The notes beneath the pieces are model-generated. The model searched no databases, had not been told where the DNA came from, and worked only from the letters and a program-made list of their open reading frames with translations. The position numbers and the translations under genes are program-made. Below, in pieces: positions 19,449-28,288 of a stretch of 64,000 bases of DNA (the stretch's first letter is position 1; each line of letters begins with the position of its first letter). The stretch is from Burkholderia diffusa (lineage in GTDB: Bacteria; Pseudomonadota; Gammaproteobacteria; Burkholderiales; Burkholderiaceae), in the NCBI RefSeq assembly GCF_902499115.1, contig NZ_CABVPN010000008.1:62001-126000 (forward strand). Reading direction: 5' to 3'.

Positions 19449-19772
19449 ATGAACGCATCGACCCGACGTCCGCCGTTCGCCGGCAAGACTTTCGAAGTCC
19501 GTTACGACGGCCTCACCGCCCTCAACGCGTATGACGAGGACGGCCTCCACATGCGTTACGAGATCACCGAAGGCGCGTACGCCGGCGCGACGGGCGAAGT
19601 CGCCTTCACGTGGCAGCACGTCGCCGGCGAGACCTACGCGATCTCGTGGCAGGAAGCCGACCGCGCGACGGTCGTGCACATCGACGATTTTGCCGCCGGC
19701 ACGTCGCGCTCGTTCTTCACCGCGTCGTCGCTCGACTTCTACCGGCTCGAAGGCAGCCTGCGCGCGATCTGA
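19449..19772 (+). CDS. MoaF-like small protein
   Basis: Soluble protein of 107 aa resembling the MoaF-related (lipocalin-like) family: FAGKTFEVRYDGLTALNAY, LHMRYEITEGAYAGATGE and YAISWQEADRATVVHIDDF form alternating beta strands with no signal peptide. The function of the family is unknown; MoaF was named from an early link to molybdenum-cofactor genes. It lies 28 nt after the MFS gene with an AGGAG site and 16 nt before the luciferase-like oxidoreductase gene, so it is part of the operon. Confidence 0.75.
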   Translation: MNASTRRPPFAGKTFEVRYDGLTALNAYDEDGLHMRYEITEGAYAGATGEVAFTWQHVAGETYAISWQEADRATVVHIDDFAAGTSRSFFTASSLDFYRLEGSLRAI

Positions 19773-19788
19773 ACGGAGACGCCCGACC

Positions 19789-20751
19789 ATGTCCACTTCA
19801 CTCGACAAACTCGCCGAAGGCGGCTTCACCATCGGCATCGAACTGCCGCTCGACAACGACTGGTCGCCGGCCGGCGACGCGAAGCGCCAGCATGACGGCC
19901 GCCGCCCCGGCGTGCCCGACCTGGAAATCCACGCGGAGCTCGCGCAACTGGCCGACACGCTCGGCTTCCGCGCGCTCTGGGTGCGCGACGTGCCGGTGTA
20001 CGACCCGTCGTTCGGCGACGCCGCGCAGGTGTTCGAGACCTTCTCGTATCTCGGCTACCTCGCCGGCATCACGCGCGACATCCTGCTCGGCACGGCGGCC
20101 GTCGTGCTGCCGCTGCGCGAACCGCTGCTGACGCTGAAATCGGCCGCCACGATCCAGGAACTGAGCGGCGGCCGCCTGCTGCTCGGCGTCGCGAGCGGCG
20201 ACCGGCCGGTCGAATATCCGCTGTTCGGCCGCGACTTCGCATCGCGCGGCGCCAACTTCCGCGACCAGATCGCGCTGCTGCGCGACGGCGCGCGCGCGCA
20301 TCTGCCGCCCGGGCTCGACGTGCTGCCCGCCGCGCGCTCGACGGTGCCGCTGCTCGTCGCGGGTCTCGCGCAGCAGACGCCCGCATGGATCGGCGAGCAC
20401 ATGGACGGCTGCCTCGCGTATCCGGGCACGCCGGCCGATCACCTGCAGCGCGTCGCGAACTGGCGCGCGGTGGCCGGCAACAAGCCGTACGTGAGCTTCA
20501 TCCACCTCGACCTCGCGGAAGATCCGCACGAGCCGCTGCAGCGGCACCGCTTCGGCGCGCGCGCCGGACGCATCGCGCTGACGGAGGAACTCGCAGCGAT
20601 GCGCGCCGCCGGCGTGCAGCACATCGGCCTGCATTTCCGCCGCAACCGCCGCTCGCTCGACGAGACGCTGGCCGAGATCGCGTCGGACGTGCTGCCGGTG
20701 TTCCATGCGAATGCCGCGGCCGATGCGAACGCGCTGACGGGCGCCGCCTGA
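19789..20751 (+). CDS. LLM-class flavin-dependent oxidoreductase
   Basis: Bacterial luciferase-like monooxygenase superfamily member of 320 aa. The family core is visible in RALWVRDVPVYDPSFGDA, LGTAAVVLPLREPLLTLKSA and LSGGRLLLGVASGDRPVEY, the usual F420/FMN-binding barrel segments. Relatives form a subgroup of LLM oxidoreductases of unknown substrate. It is the third gene of the LysR-linked run. It probably uses reduced FMN to oxidise a small electrophile or thiol compound, but no reaction can be assigned. Confidence 0.82.
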   Translation: MSTSLDKLAEGGFTIGIELPLDNDWSPAGDAKRQHDGRRPGVPDLEIHAELAQLADTLGFRALWVRDVPVYDPSFGDAAQVFETFSYLGYLAGITRDILLGTAAVVLPLREPLLTLKSAATIQELSGGRLLLGVASGDRPVEYPLFGRDFASRGANFRDQIALLRDGARAHLPPGLDVLPAARSTVPLLVAGLAQQTPAWIGEHMDGCLAYPGTPADHLQRVANWRAVAGNKPYVSFIHLDLAEDPHEPLQRHRFGARAGRIALTEELAAMRAAGVQHIGLHFRRNRRSLDETLAEIASDVLPVFHANAAADANALTGAA

Positions 20752-20790
20752 GGCCGCCACGCCGCCAGCCAGCGGGATCCACGACCAATA

Positions 20791-20811
20791 TTTGACTTTA
20801 AATCAAATATT
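20791..20811. promoter_or_regulatory. Second LysR-type operator, upstream of the aldo/keto reductase gene
   Basis: TTTGACTTTAAATCAAA (20791-20807) lies inside a larger inverted repeat AATATTTGA-N7-TCAAATATT (20787-20811). It matches the site at 18119-18135 (TTGACYTKAAATCAAA), so dkgB and the genes after it probably have their own LysR-controlled promoter. Confidence 0.6.
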
Positions 20812-20900
20812 TTTGACCTCTAAAGGCGTTTATCTCATCAGTCCAGGGCGCCAGAATGATTTCCATACCGCAATCGCTCCACCTCTTCCAGGAACACATG

Positions 20901-21707
20901 ATGAGCAACATTCCCGCATTCGGCCTCGGTACCTTCCGCCTGCAAGGCCAGGTCGTCATCGACTCGGTCCGCAACGGCCTCGAGGTCGGCTACCGCGCGA
21001 TCGACACCGCGCAGATCTACGGCAACGAAGCCGAAGTCGGCGAAGCGATCGCCGCATCGGGCGTGCGCCGCGAAGACCTGTTCCTCACGACGAAGATCTG
21101 GGTCGACAACTACGCGCCGGAAAAGCTGGTCGCCAGCCTCGAGGAAAGCCTGCGCAAGCTGCGCACCGACTACGTCGACCTGACGCTGATCCACTGGCCG
21201 GCGCCTGAGAGCGGCGTGTCGGTCCAGGCATTCATGACCGCGCTCGCCGACGCGAAGGTGAAAGGTCTCACGCGCCGGATCGGCATCTCGAACTTCAACA
21301 TCGAACTGACGAAGGAAGCGATCGCGGTGGTCGGCAAGGATGCGATCGCGACGAACCAGATCGAACTGAGCCCGTACCTGCAGAACCGCAAGCTGGTCGA
21401 ATTCCTGAACGGCGAAGGCATCCACGTGACGTCGTACATGACGCTCGCATACGGCAAGGTGCTCGGCGACCCGGTGATCGGTGCGATCGCGCAACGTCAC
21501 GACGCGACGCCGGCGCAGGTCGCGCTGGCCTGGGCCCTGCAGCTCGGCTACTCGGTGATCCCGTCGTCGACGAAGCGCGAAAACCTCGCAAGCAACCTGC
21601 TCGCGCAAACGTTGCGCCTGACCGACGAGGACATGGCGCAGATCGCCGCGCTCGAACGCAACGGCCGCGAAGTCGACCCGGTCGGCCTCGCGCCGAAGTG
21701 GGACTAA
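20901..21707 (+). CDS. dkgB: Aldo/keto reductase, 2,5-diketo-D-gluconate reductase B-like
   Basis: NADPH-dependent reductase of 268 aa with the AKR barrel: the tetrad aspartate and tyrosine in RAIDTAQIYGNE, the lysine in LTTKIW and the histidine in LIHWPAP. The C-terminal NADP site includes IPSSTKRENLASN. The sequence follows E. coli DkgB closely (IPAFGLGTFRL at the N-terminus). Such enzymes reduce methylglyoxal and other reactive carbonyls. Two adjacent ATGs occur at 20898 and 20901; the second has better spacing from AGGA. It follows the second LysR-type site and begins the second half of the detoxification run. Confidence 0.88.
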   Translation: MSNIPAFGLGTFRLQGQVVIDSVRNGLEVGYRAIDTAQIYGNEAEVGEAIAASGVRREDLFLTTKIWVDNYAPEKLVASLEESLRKLRTDYVDLTLIHWPAPESGVSVQAFMTALADAKVKGLTRRIGISNFNIELTKEAIAVVGKDAIATNQIELSPYLQNRKLVEFLNGEGIHVTSYMTLAYGKVLGDPVIGAIAQRHDATPAQVALAWALQLGYSVIPSSTKRENLASNLLAQTLRLTDEDMAQIAALERNGREVDPVGLAPKWD

Positions 21708-21797
21708 GGCCTGCTCCCGCTGATAACAGGCCCCGGCATCGCCCCCTCAATCGAACCGTCCGCGGCCAGCCGGCCGCGGCACCGACAGGAATCCCTC

Positions 21798-22913
21798 ATG
21801 ACCCAGGACCCGCTTTTCCAACCGCTGCAATTCGGCTCGCTGACACTGCCGAACCGCATCGTGATGCCGCCGATGACGCGTTCGCGCGCCAGCCAGCCCG
21901 GCGACGAAGCCAACGAACTGATGGCCGCGTATTACGCGCAGCGCGCGAGCGCGGGCCTGATCGTCAGCGAAGGCACCTACATCGCGCCGCTCGGCAAGGG
22001 CTACGCATGGACGCCCGGCATCCACACGCCGTCGCAGGTCGCCGGCTGGCGCAAGGTGACGGACGCCGTCCACGCAGCGCATGGCCGCATCTTCGCGCAG
22101 CTCTGGCACGTCGGCCGGCTGAGCCACACGAGCCTGCTCGGCGGCCGGCAACCCGTTTCGTCGTCGCCGCTCCAGGCGAAGGGCGTGAACGTGTTCGTCG
22201 CCGGTGAGGACGGCAGCACGCCGGGCTTCGTGCAGGCGTCCGAGCCGCGCGCGTTGTCCGTCGACGAAATCGGCGAGATCGTCGATCAATACCGCGCCGC
22301 CGCGCGCAACGCGATCGAAGCCGGTTTCGACGGCGTCGAGCTGCACGGCGCGAACGGCTATCTCGTGAACCAGTTCATCGACTCGAACGCGAACACGCGC
22401 ACCGACGCGTACGGCGGCTCGCTCGACAACCGGCTGCGCTTCCTGCGCGAAGTCGCGCAGGCGTTGATCGAAGGCACCGGCGACGCGTCGCGCGTCGGCA
22501 TCCGCCTCGCGCCGCTGACCACGCTGAACGGCTGCGTCGACGACGATCCCGAGACGACCTACCTCGCCGCCGCGAAGCTGCTCGGCGAACTCGGTGTCGG
22601 CTACCTGCACATCGCGGAAGCCGACTGGGACGACGCACCGCTGATGCCGGTCGAATTCAAGCAGCAGCTGCGTGCCGCGTTTCCTGGCGTGCTGATCTAC
22701 GCCGGCGCGTACACCGCCGAGCGCGCGCGGGAAGGGATCGCCGCCGGCTGGGCCGACCTCGTCGCCTTCGGCCGACCGTTCGTCGCGAACCCCGACCTGC
22801 CCGAGCGCCTGCGCACCGGCGCCGCGCTCACGCCGCACGATCGCAACACGCTGTTCGGCGGCGGCGCACGGGGCCTGACCGACTATCCGACGCTCGCGCA
22901 GGCCGCGGCCTGA
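21798..22913 (+). CDS. nemA: Old Yellow Enzyme family alkene reductase
   Basis: FMN-dependent ene-reductase of 371 aa, close to N-ethylmaleimide reductase. Landmarks are NRIVMPPMTRSRA, QLWHVGRLSH, the substrate-binding ELHGANGYLVNQFIDSNAN and RTDAYGGSLDNRLRF, and the FMN phosphate region AGAYTAERAREGI. It reduces activated double bonds in maleimides, quinones, enones and nitro compounds with NAD(P)H. It lies between two aldo/keto reductase genes, 90 nt after the first and 20 nt before the second, consistent with joint removal of reactive electrophiles. Confidence 0.9.
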   Translation: MTQDPLFQPLQFGSLTLPNRIVMPPMTRSRASQPGDEANELMAAYYAQRASAGLIVSEGTYIAPLGKGYAWTPGIHTPSQVAGWRKVTDAVHAAHGRIFAQLWHVGRLSHTSLLGGRQPVSSSPLQAKGVNVFVAGEDGSTPGFVQASEPRALSVDEIGEIVDQYRAAARNAIEAGFDGVELHGANGYLVNQFIDSNANTRTDAYGGSLDNRLRFLREVAQALIEGTGDASRVGIRLAPLTTLNGCVDDDPETTYLAAAKLLGELGVGYLHIAEADWDDAPLMPVEFKQQLRAAFPGVLIYAGAYTAERAREGIAAGWADLVAFGRPFVANPDLPERLRTGAALTPHDRNTLFGGGARGLTDYPTLAQAAA

Positions 22914-22933
22914 CCGATCGACAGGAGTCCGAC

Positions 22934-23938
22934 ATGAGAATCACGTCCCCTTCCCGCCTGGGTTTCGGCACCGCGCCACTGGGCAACATGTATCGGGACA
23001 TCCCGAACGAAGAAGCACTGGCCACCGTCGACGCGGCATGGGAAAGCGGTATCCGCTACTTCGACGCGGCGCCGCTGTATGGCGCCGGCCTCGCCGAGCT
23101 GCGCCTCGGTGAAGCGCTCGCCGGCCGGCCGCGCGATGAATATTCGCTCGGCACCAAGGTCGGCCGCCTCGTGCTCGACGAGCACGAGGATGCGTCGCAG
23201 CGCGATCTCGGCGAGAAGGGCGGCCTGTTCCGCCATGGCCTGCCGAACAAGATCGTCTACGACTACACGGAAGACGGCACGCTGCGCTCGATCGAAGCAA
23301 GCCTCGAGCGGCTGCGCACCGACCGCCTCGACACCGTGTGGATCCACGATCCGGCGATCGACTTCCACGGCGAGCGCTGGCTCGACGTGTTCGACGTCGC
23401 GATGTCGGGTGCGGCCAAGGCACTCACACGGCTGCGCGACGAGAAAGTCATCAAGGGCTGGGGCCTCGGCGTGAACCGGATCGAGCCGTGCGAGCTCGCG
23501 CTCGAGCGCTCGGACCCGGACGGCTTCCTGCTCGCCGGCCGCTACACGCTGCTCGACCATGCCGGCGCGCTCGAACGGCTGATGCCGGAAAGCGCCGTGC
23601 GCAGCCTCGGCATCATCGTCGGCGGCCCGTACAACTCTGGCGTGCTCGCGGGCGGCACCCACTTCGAATACCAGCCGGCCACGCAGGAGATGCTCGACCG
23701 CGTCGCGCGCATCCGGCAGATCAGCGAGCAGTTCGGCGTCGATGTCCGCGCGGTGGCGCTGCAGTTCTCGCTCGCGCACCCGGCCGTCGCGGCCGTGATC
23801 CCCGGCGCGAGCCGGCCCGAGCGCATCGACGAGAACCTGCGGCTCGCGTCGGCGCCGATTCCGGCAAGCCTGTGGGACGCACTGAAGGCCGAGCGCCTGA
23901 TCGCGGAACACGCGCCGACACCGGCCGGCGCGGCCTGA
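22934..23938 (+). CDS. Aldo/keto reductase, pyridoxal/aldose dehydrogenase-like
   Basis: AKR barrel protein of 334 aa with an AGGAG ribosome site. The tetrad is visible in YFDAAPLYGAG (Asp, Tyr), GTKVGRL (Lys) and VWIHDPA (His). The sequence PLGNMYRDIPNEEALATVDA and the late VIPGASRPERIDENLRL resemble the D-threo-aldose 1-dehydrogenase/L-fucose dehydrogenase/pyridoxal 4-dehydrogenase subgroup, which oxidises sugars or aldehydes with NAD(P)+. It is the last gene of the LysR-linked run and is followed by a strong hairpin terminator. Confidence 0.85.
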   Translation: MRITSPSRLGFGTAPLGNMYRDIPNEEALATVDAAWESGIRYFDAAPLYGAGLAELRLGEALAGRPRDEYSLGTKVGRLVLDEHEDASQRDLGEKGGLFRHGLPNKIVYDYTEDGTLRSIEASLERLRTDRLDTVWIHDPAIDFHGERWLDVFDVAMSGAAKALTRLRDEKVIKGWGLGVNRIEPCELALERSDPDGFLLAGRYTLLDHAGALERLMPESAVRSLGIIVGGPYNSGVLAGGTHFEYQPATQEMLDRVARIRQISEQFGVDVRAVALQFSLAHPAVAAVIPGASRPERIDENLRLASAPIPASLWDALKAERLIAEHAPTPAGAA

Positions 23939-23989
23939 GCCGCTTGCGCGCGACCGCCGCGACGAGCGGCCGCGCACATCCATTCCCGT

Positions 23990-24023
23990 GCAATCGCGGC
24001 GGCTATCGCCGCGATTGCCATTT
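23990..24023 (+). terminator. Terminator after the detoxification operon
   Basis: A 12-bp perfect stem GCAATCGCGGCG/CGCCGCGATTGC (23990-24001 and 24007-24018) with a 5-nt loop is followed by CATTTCC. It closes the 18.2-23.9 kb unit. Confidence 0.6.
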
Positions 24024-24109
24024 CCGAATTGCAGCCTGCGCAATCGCCGTCTAACGTTCATAAGATCGACTTCGCACGACCGTCACCCGACCTGAAAGGA
24101 CGCTCCGCC

Positions 24110-24625
24110 ATGCCAAGCCGCTTTCCGAAACGCGACATGCTGCAGGCCCTCGCGGCCCTTTCGTTCGCGGCCTGCATCTTGCCGGCCCATGCCGACGATG
24201 CAACCGGTCTCGTGCCGCCCCAGCCGGCGTCGCCCGTGCTGTCGACGACCGCGACCGGCGTGCAGATCTACGCATGCGAATACGACGCCGGGCACCGGCT
24301 CGCGTGGGCATTCCAGCGCCCGGAAGCGATGCTGTTCGACGCCACCGGCGCGCTCGTCGTCCGGCACGGCGCGGGACCGTCGTGGGAATCGCTCGACGGC
24401 AGCCGCATCACCGGCAAGAAGCTCGCGGAAACGCCCAGCGCGCACCCGGGCAGCATTGCGCAACTCCTGCTCGCCGCGACGCCGGCAGCAGCCGGCACGC
24501 TCGCCGGCGTGCGCTTCGTACAGCGGCTCGATACCGTGGGCGGCACGCCGCCGGAGGCGACGTGTGCGACCGAACATGCGATCGGCCGCTTTCCGTATTT
24601 CGCGCGATACGTGTTCCTGAAGTAA
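24110..24625 (+). CDS. DUF3455 family exported protein
   Basis: Protein of 171 aa from the ATG at 24110 with a probable signal peptide (hydrophobic LQALAALSFAACILPAHA, cleavage before DDATG). The mature part matches the DUF3455 pattern: TGVQIYACEYD, WAFQRPEAMLFD, HGAGPSWESLDGS and the terminal FPYFARYVFLK. The family is periplasmic and of unknown function, found in proteobacteria and fungi. It appears monocistronic, after the terminator of the preceding operon and convergent with the O-methyltransferase gene. Confidence 0.8.
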   Translation: MPSRFPKRDMLQALAALSFAACILPAHADDATGLVPPQPASPVLSTTATGVQIYACEYDAGHRLAWAFQRPEAMLFDATGALVVRHGAGPSWESLDGSRITGKKLAETPSAHPGSIAQLLLAATPAAAGTLAGVRFVQRLDTVGGTPPEATCATEHAIGRFPYFARYVFLK

Positions 24626-24762
24626 CGCGCGGCGGCATCCCGAAGCGCGGACGCCGCTACCGTGATGCTCACAAGTCCATTTGATCAGTTATCCTGCATT
24701 TACCGATCGTATGTCCGGTGTATTCATCGTCATCGATCCGGCAAGCACATGATGCGCGCGCG

Positions 24763-25428
24763 TCAGCGCGTGCGCATCGACAGCTCGACGTCGCCGCCGA
24801 ACGGGACCGACAGATAGCCGTTTTCCGGCGCGCGCACGTAGGCGAGGTAGTCGGGACTGTATTGCGCGTTGTCGGCAATGACGAACGCGCCGGGCCGCAG
24901 CCGGCGCTCGACCAGCGCGAGCACCTCGGGATACAGCGCCTTCGCACCGTCGAGCAGCAGCAGATCGACCGTCTCGGGCAGATCGGCCGCCAGCGTGCGC
25001 AGCGCATCGCCTTCGCGGATCTCGACGAGATCGGCCAACCCGCCGGCCGCCAGGTTCTCGCGCGCCCGCGCGACCTTCGACGCCTCGAACTCGCTCGTGA
25101 TCAGCCGGCCGCCGCCGTTGTCGCGCAGCGCGGCCGCGAGGTGCAGCGTCGAGATACCGAACGACATGCCGAATTCGACGATGGCGCGCGCGCCGTTACT
25201 ACGCGCGAGCATGTACAGCAGCGTGCCCGTCTCGCGCGACACCGCGAGCGGATAGTCCTTCAGGCGTGCATAGAAATCGGCGTAATCTGTCTTGCTGCGC
25301 ATCAGCCGCGCGTGCTCGTCGTGCGTCAGGTCGGCGAAGTCCGGGCTCGACGCGGGCGACGATGCGTCGGCTTCGTCGAACAGGCGCGCGAGCAGCGACG
25401 CCAGCGGGTCGTGAATCAGGGTGGTCAT
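24763..25428 (-). CDS. Class I SAM-dependent O-methyltransferase
   Basis: Cytoplasmic methyltransferase of 221 aa. Motif I is IVEFGMSFGISTLHLAAAL, and the motif for the acidic SAM contact is LLLLDGAKALYPEVLALVE, as in the O-methyltransferase/Methyltransf_24 group. It starts at the ATG at 25428 with a GGAG site. It is divergent from a TetR regulator whose gene begins 94 nt away, so it is probably the main target of that repressor. The substrate may be a catechol or similar small molecule, which is an inference. Confidence 0.85.
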   Translation of the reverse strand: MTTLIHDPLASLLARLFDEADASSPASSPDFADLTHDEHARLMRSKTDYADFYARLKDYPLAVSRETGTLLYMLARSNGARAIVEFGMSFGISTLHLAAALRDNGGGRLITSEFEASKVARARENLAAGGLADLVEIREGDALRTLAADLPETVDLLLLDGAKALYPEVLALVERRLRPGAFVIADNAQYSPDYLAYVRAPENGYLSVPFGGDVELSMRTR

Positions 25429-25521
25429 GCGAATCTCCGGTGTCAGGTTGAGTGCGTCAGGGCGCCCGACTAGAATATGACGAACTATTCAGGTTTTACT
25501 ATTCGCATTGGCAGACCCGTC

Positions 25522-26154
25522 ATGACCGACCGCCGCAACGCCCCGATCGCCTCGCGCAGACTGCCTCGGCAGGCCCGCTCGACCCAGCTTGTCGATGACG
25601 TGCTGCAGGCCGCTATTCAGGTTCTGGCGACCGAAGGCGCGCAGCGCTTCACGATGGCGCGCGTCGCCGAGCGCGCCGGTGTGAGCGTCGGTTCGCTGTA
25701 TCAGTACTTCCCGAACAAGGCGGCCGTGCTGTTCCGGCTGCAGCACGACGAGTGGCGCCAGACGTCCGGGATGCTGCGCGGGATACTGGAAGATCCGCAC
25801 AAGACGCCGCCCGAGCGGCTGCGCACGGCCGTCCATGCGTTCATCCGCTCGGAATGCGACGAGGCGCGAATGCGCATCGCGCTCGACGACGCCGCGCCGC
25901 TCTATCGCGATACACCCGAGGCGCAGGAAGCGAAGGCCGCCGGCAACCGGATCTTCAGCGCGTTCATGCTCGACGCGCTGCCCGACGCACCGGATGCCAC
26001 GCGCGCGCTCGCGTGCGAGCTCATCACGAGCACGCTCACGAGTTCCGGCAAGGCGTTTTCGGAAACCGAACGCACGCCGGCCGAAATCGACGCGTACTCG
26101 GCCGCGATGGCCGACATGTTCTGCGCGTATCTCGCGCAGCTCGCGCGCGGCTGA
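25522..26154 (+). CDS. TetR-family transcriptional regulator
   Basis: Repressor of 210 aa from the ATG at 25522. The N-terminal HTH is typical: STQLVDDVLQAAIQVLATEG, FTMARVAERAGVSVGSLYQY, FPNKAAVLFRLQ. The C-terminal domain has the helical pattern of the TetR_C group with EAKAAGNRIFSAFM. It is divergent from the O-methyltransferase gene. The short shared promoter contains two CTATTC repeats (25485-25490 and 25500-25505), which may be part of the operator. Confidence 0.88.
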   Translation: MTDRRNAPIASRRLPRQARSTQLVDDVLQAAIQVLATEGAQRFTMARVAERAGVSVGSLYQYFPNKAAVLFRLQHDEWRQTSGMLRGILEDPHKTPPERLRTAVHAFIRSECDEARMRIALDDAAPLYRDTPEAQEAKAAGNRIFSAFMLDALPDAPDATRALACELITSTLTSSGKAFSETERTPAEIDAYSAAMADMFCAYLAQLARG

Positions 26155-26697
26155 CGCAACGACGGAGACGACGGCAACGACGCACGCCAGCGCAGCACGC
26201 GCGCGGCCCCGGTATGATCCGGACTCACGTTGCGCACGGCGGCGCGGCGCGTCACGCGCGGCCGTATTCACGCACCTGCGCGGCCTCGATGAAAGACATT
26301 CGTAATATCCGATGCGTCACCCGCTCCGCCCCTGCCCGCCGATCCAGCATTCGAATAATCGCCTTAACGGATTCGAACTAGGCGTATACACGCGTTCCGC
26401 GACGACGAAGCCCCGTTGCACGCCGATATAAGCGCTGCGACATGCGCTGCATGCTCGTCCCCCAATGGGACGTGACGGGCCGTTCGCCTAACCTTCGCTA
26501 CGGCAAAGCACACGTGACGGGGTCGACTACACCACGCGTCGTACGACGCGACACGCGCGCCCATCGACGCGCGGACGACGACACGAATCGCGCGTGATGC
26601 GTCCCCACGACGCTGCCGATAATTTCAACCAGATTCGAGACACCCTGACGACGGCCTGCCACGGGCCGTTTCAGCATGCTGATAAAGGAGCAAGCTC
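26155..26697. other. Long leader/intergenic region before the purine permease gene
   Basis: About 540 bp with no supported gene. The end of the region carries a small hairpin ACGGCC/GGCCGT (26651-26656/26664-26669) and then the 12-bp perfect palindrome TCAGCATGCTGA (26671-26682) directly before the AAAGGAG ribosome site. No known purine riboswitch core could be recognised. Confidence 0.5.
26671..26690 (+). promoter_or_regulatory. Palindrome touching the ribosome site of the purine permease gene
   Basis: TCAGCATGCTGA ends one nucleotide before AAAGGAG (26684-26690). It could be an operator or an RNA hairpin that modulates translation of the permease. Confidence 0.4.
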
Positions 26698-28086
26698 ATG
26701 AGTGATACCCCGGTGCAGCCGACGGTCGGCGTCGGCGCGGAAGAAACGGACTTCGGCACCAAGGGAGTCATCGACCGGTACTTCGGCATTTCGTCGCGCG
26801 GCAGCACGCAGCGTCGCGAAATCGTCGCGGGCGTGACCACTTTCCTCGCGATGGTCTATTCCGTGTTCGTCGTGCCCGGCATGTTCGGCAAGGCCGGCTT
26901 CGACACGAGCGCGGTATTCGTCGCGGTCTGCCTCACCACCGCCTTCGGTTCGCTGCTGATGGGCCTGTGGGCGAAGCTGCCGATCGCGATCGGCTGCGCG
27001 ATCTCGCTGACGGCGTTCACGGCGTTCGGCCTCGTGCTCGGCAAGGGCCTGCAGCCGACCGTCGCGCTCGGCGCCGTGTTCCTGATGGGCCTCGTGTTCA
27101 CGGGCATTTCGGTCACCGGCGTGCGTTCGTGGATCCTGCGCAACCTGCCCGCGGGCGTCGCGCACGGCACCGGCATCGGCATCGGCCTGTTCCTGCTGCT
27201 GATCGCGTCGAACGACGTCGGTCTCGTGATCAAGAATCCGGGCGCCGGCCTGCCGGTCTCGCTCGGCCAGATCACCGCGTTCCCGGTCATCATGTCGGTC
27301 GTCGGCCTCGCCGCGATCTTCGGGCTCGAGAAGCGTCGCGTGCCCGGCGGCATCCTGCTCGTCGTGGTCGCAATCTCGCTGATCGGCCTCGCGTTCGATC
27401 CGGCCGTGAAGTATCGCGGCATCTTCGCGCTGCCGTCGCTGAGCGCACCGGGCCACGCCTCGCTGATCGGCGCGATGGACATCAAGGGCGCGCTGTCGAT
27501 GGCCGTGCTGCCGAGCGTGCTGGCACTCGTGATGACCGCCGTGTTCGACGCGACCGGCACGATCCGCGCGGTCGCCGGTCAGGCGGGCCAGCTCGACGAG
27601 AACGGCCGCATCATCAACGGCGGCCGCGCGCTGACCGCCGATTCGGTCAGCTCGATCTTCTCCGGCTTCCTCGGCGGCGCGCCGGCCGCGGCCTACATCG
27701 AGTCGAGCGTCGGCGTGGCCGCCGGTGCGAAGACGGGCCTCGCGGCCGCGGTGGTCGGCGTGCTGTTCCTGGTCGTGATGTTCTTCTCGCCGCTCGCGGG
27801 CCTCGTGCCGTCGTACGCAACGGCCCCCGCGCTGATGTACGTCGGCCTGCTGATGCTCGGCAGCGTGAGCAAGCTGCACATGGACGACATGGTCGATGCG
27901 ATGTCGGGACTCGTGTGCGCGGTATTCATCGTGCTGACCGCGAACATCGTGACCGGCATCATGCTCGGCTTCTCGACGCTCGTGATCGGCCGCATCGCCA
28001 GCGGCGAATTCCGCAAGCTCAACGTCGGCACCGTGCTCATCGCGGCCGTGCTCGTCACGTTCTATCTCGGCGGCTGGGCGATCTGA
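26698..28086 (+). CDS. NCS2 family purine permease (adenine/guanine/hypoxanthine type)
   Basis: Inner-membrane purine:H+ symporter of 462 aa with about 13 hydrophobic segments. It belongs to the AzgA-like branch (E. coli AdeP/GhxP): RYFGISSRGSTQRREIVAG at the N-terminus, TTFLAMVYSVFVVPGM, GLWAKLPIAIGCAISL and IESSVGVAAGAKTGLAAAVVG. It takes up adenine, guanine or hypoxanthine; which one cannot be decided here. It is monocistronic, with a clear terminator at 28174. The start has AAAGGAG at ideal distance. Confidence 0.9.
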   Translation: MSDTPVQPTVGVGAEETDFGTKGVIDRYFGISSRGSTQRREIVAGVTTFLAMVYSVFVVPGMFGKAGFDTSAVFVAVCLTTAFGSLLMGLWAKLPIAIGCAISLTAFTAFGLVLGKGLQPTVALGAVFLMGLVFTGISVTGVRSWILRNLPAGVAHGTGIGIGLFLLLIASNDVGLVIKNPGAGLPVSLGQITAFPVIMSVVGLAAIFGLEKRRVPGGILLVVVAISLIGLAFDPAVKYRGIFALPSLSAPGHASLIGAMDIKGALSMAVLPSVLALVMTAVFDATGTIRAVAGQAGQLDENGRIINGGRALTADSVSSIFSGFLGGAPAAAYIESSVGVAAGAKTGLAAAVVGVLFLVVMFFSPLAGLVPSYATAPALMYVGLLMLGSVSKLHMDDMVDAMSGLVCAVFIVLTANIVTGIMLGFSTLVIGRIASGEFRKLNVGTVLIAAVLVTFYLGGWAI

Positions 28087-28173
28087 CCGCGCATCATGCG
28101 CGACGTCGCCGGCACAAGGGCGGCGCGCATCGGGACGATCCCGTCTCCTCCACCATCGTCGTTGATGGTCTCC

Positions 28174-28206
28174 AGGCCTGGAAACGCATGTTTCCAGGCC
28201 TTTTTT
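28174..28206 (+). terminator. Rho-independent terminator after the purine permease gene
   Basis: AGGCCTGGAAA/TTTCCAGGCCT (28174-28184/28191-28201) forms an 11-bp stem with a 6-nt loop, followed by TTTTTT. Confidence 0.9.
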
Positions 28207-28288
28207 GTCGGTGCGGCCGGCGGTGCGGCGCGTCGCGCCGCGCGTGCGCACGCGGTGCTACGATCGCATTTTGTCCCCCGGAACGCCC

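Noticed and set aside
26155..26697. Purine riboswitch upstream of the NCS2 permease gene
   Set aside because: I could not find the conserved three-way-junction core; only simple hairpins are visible.
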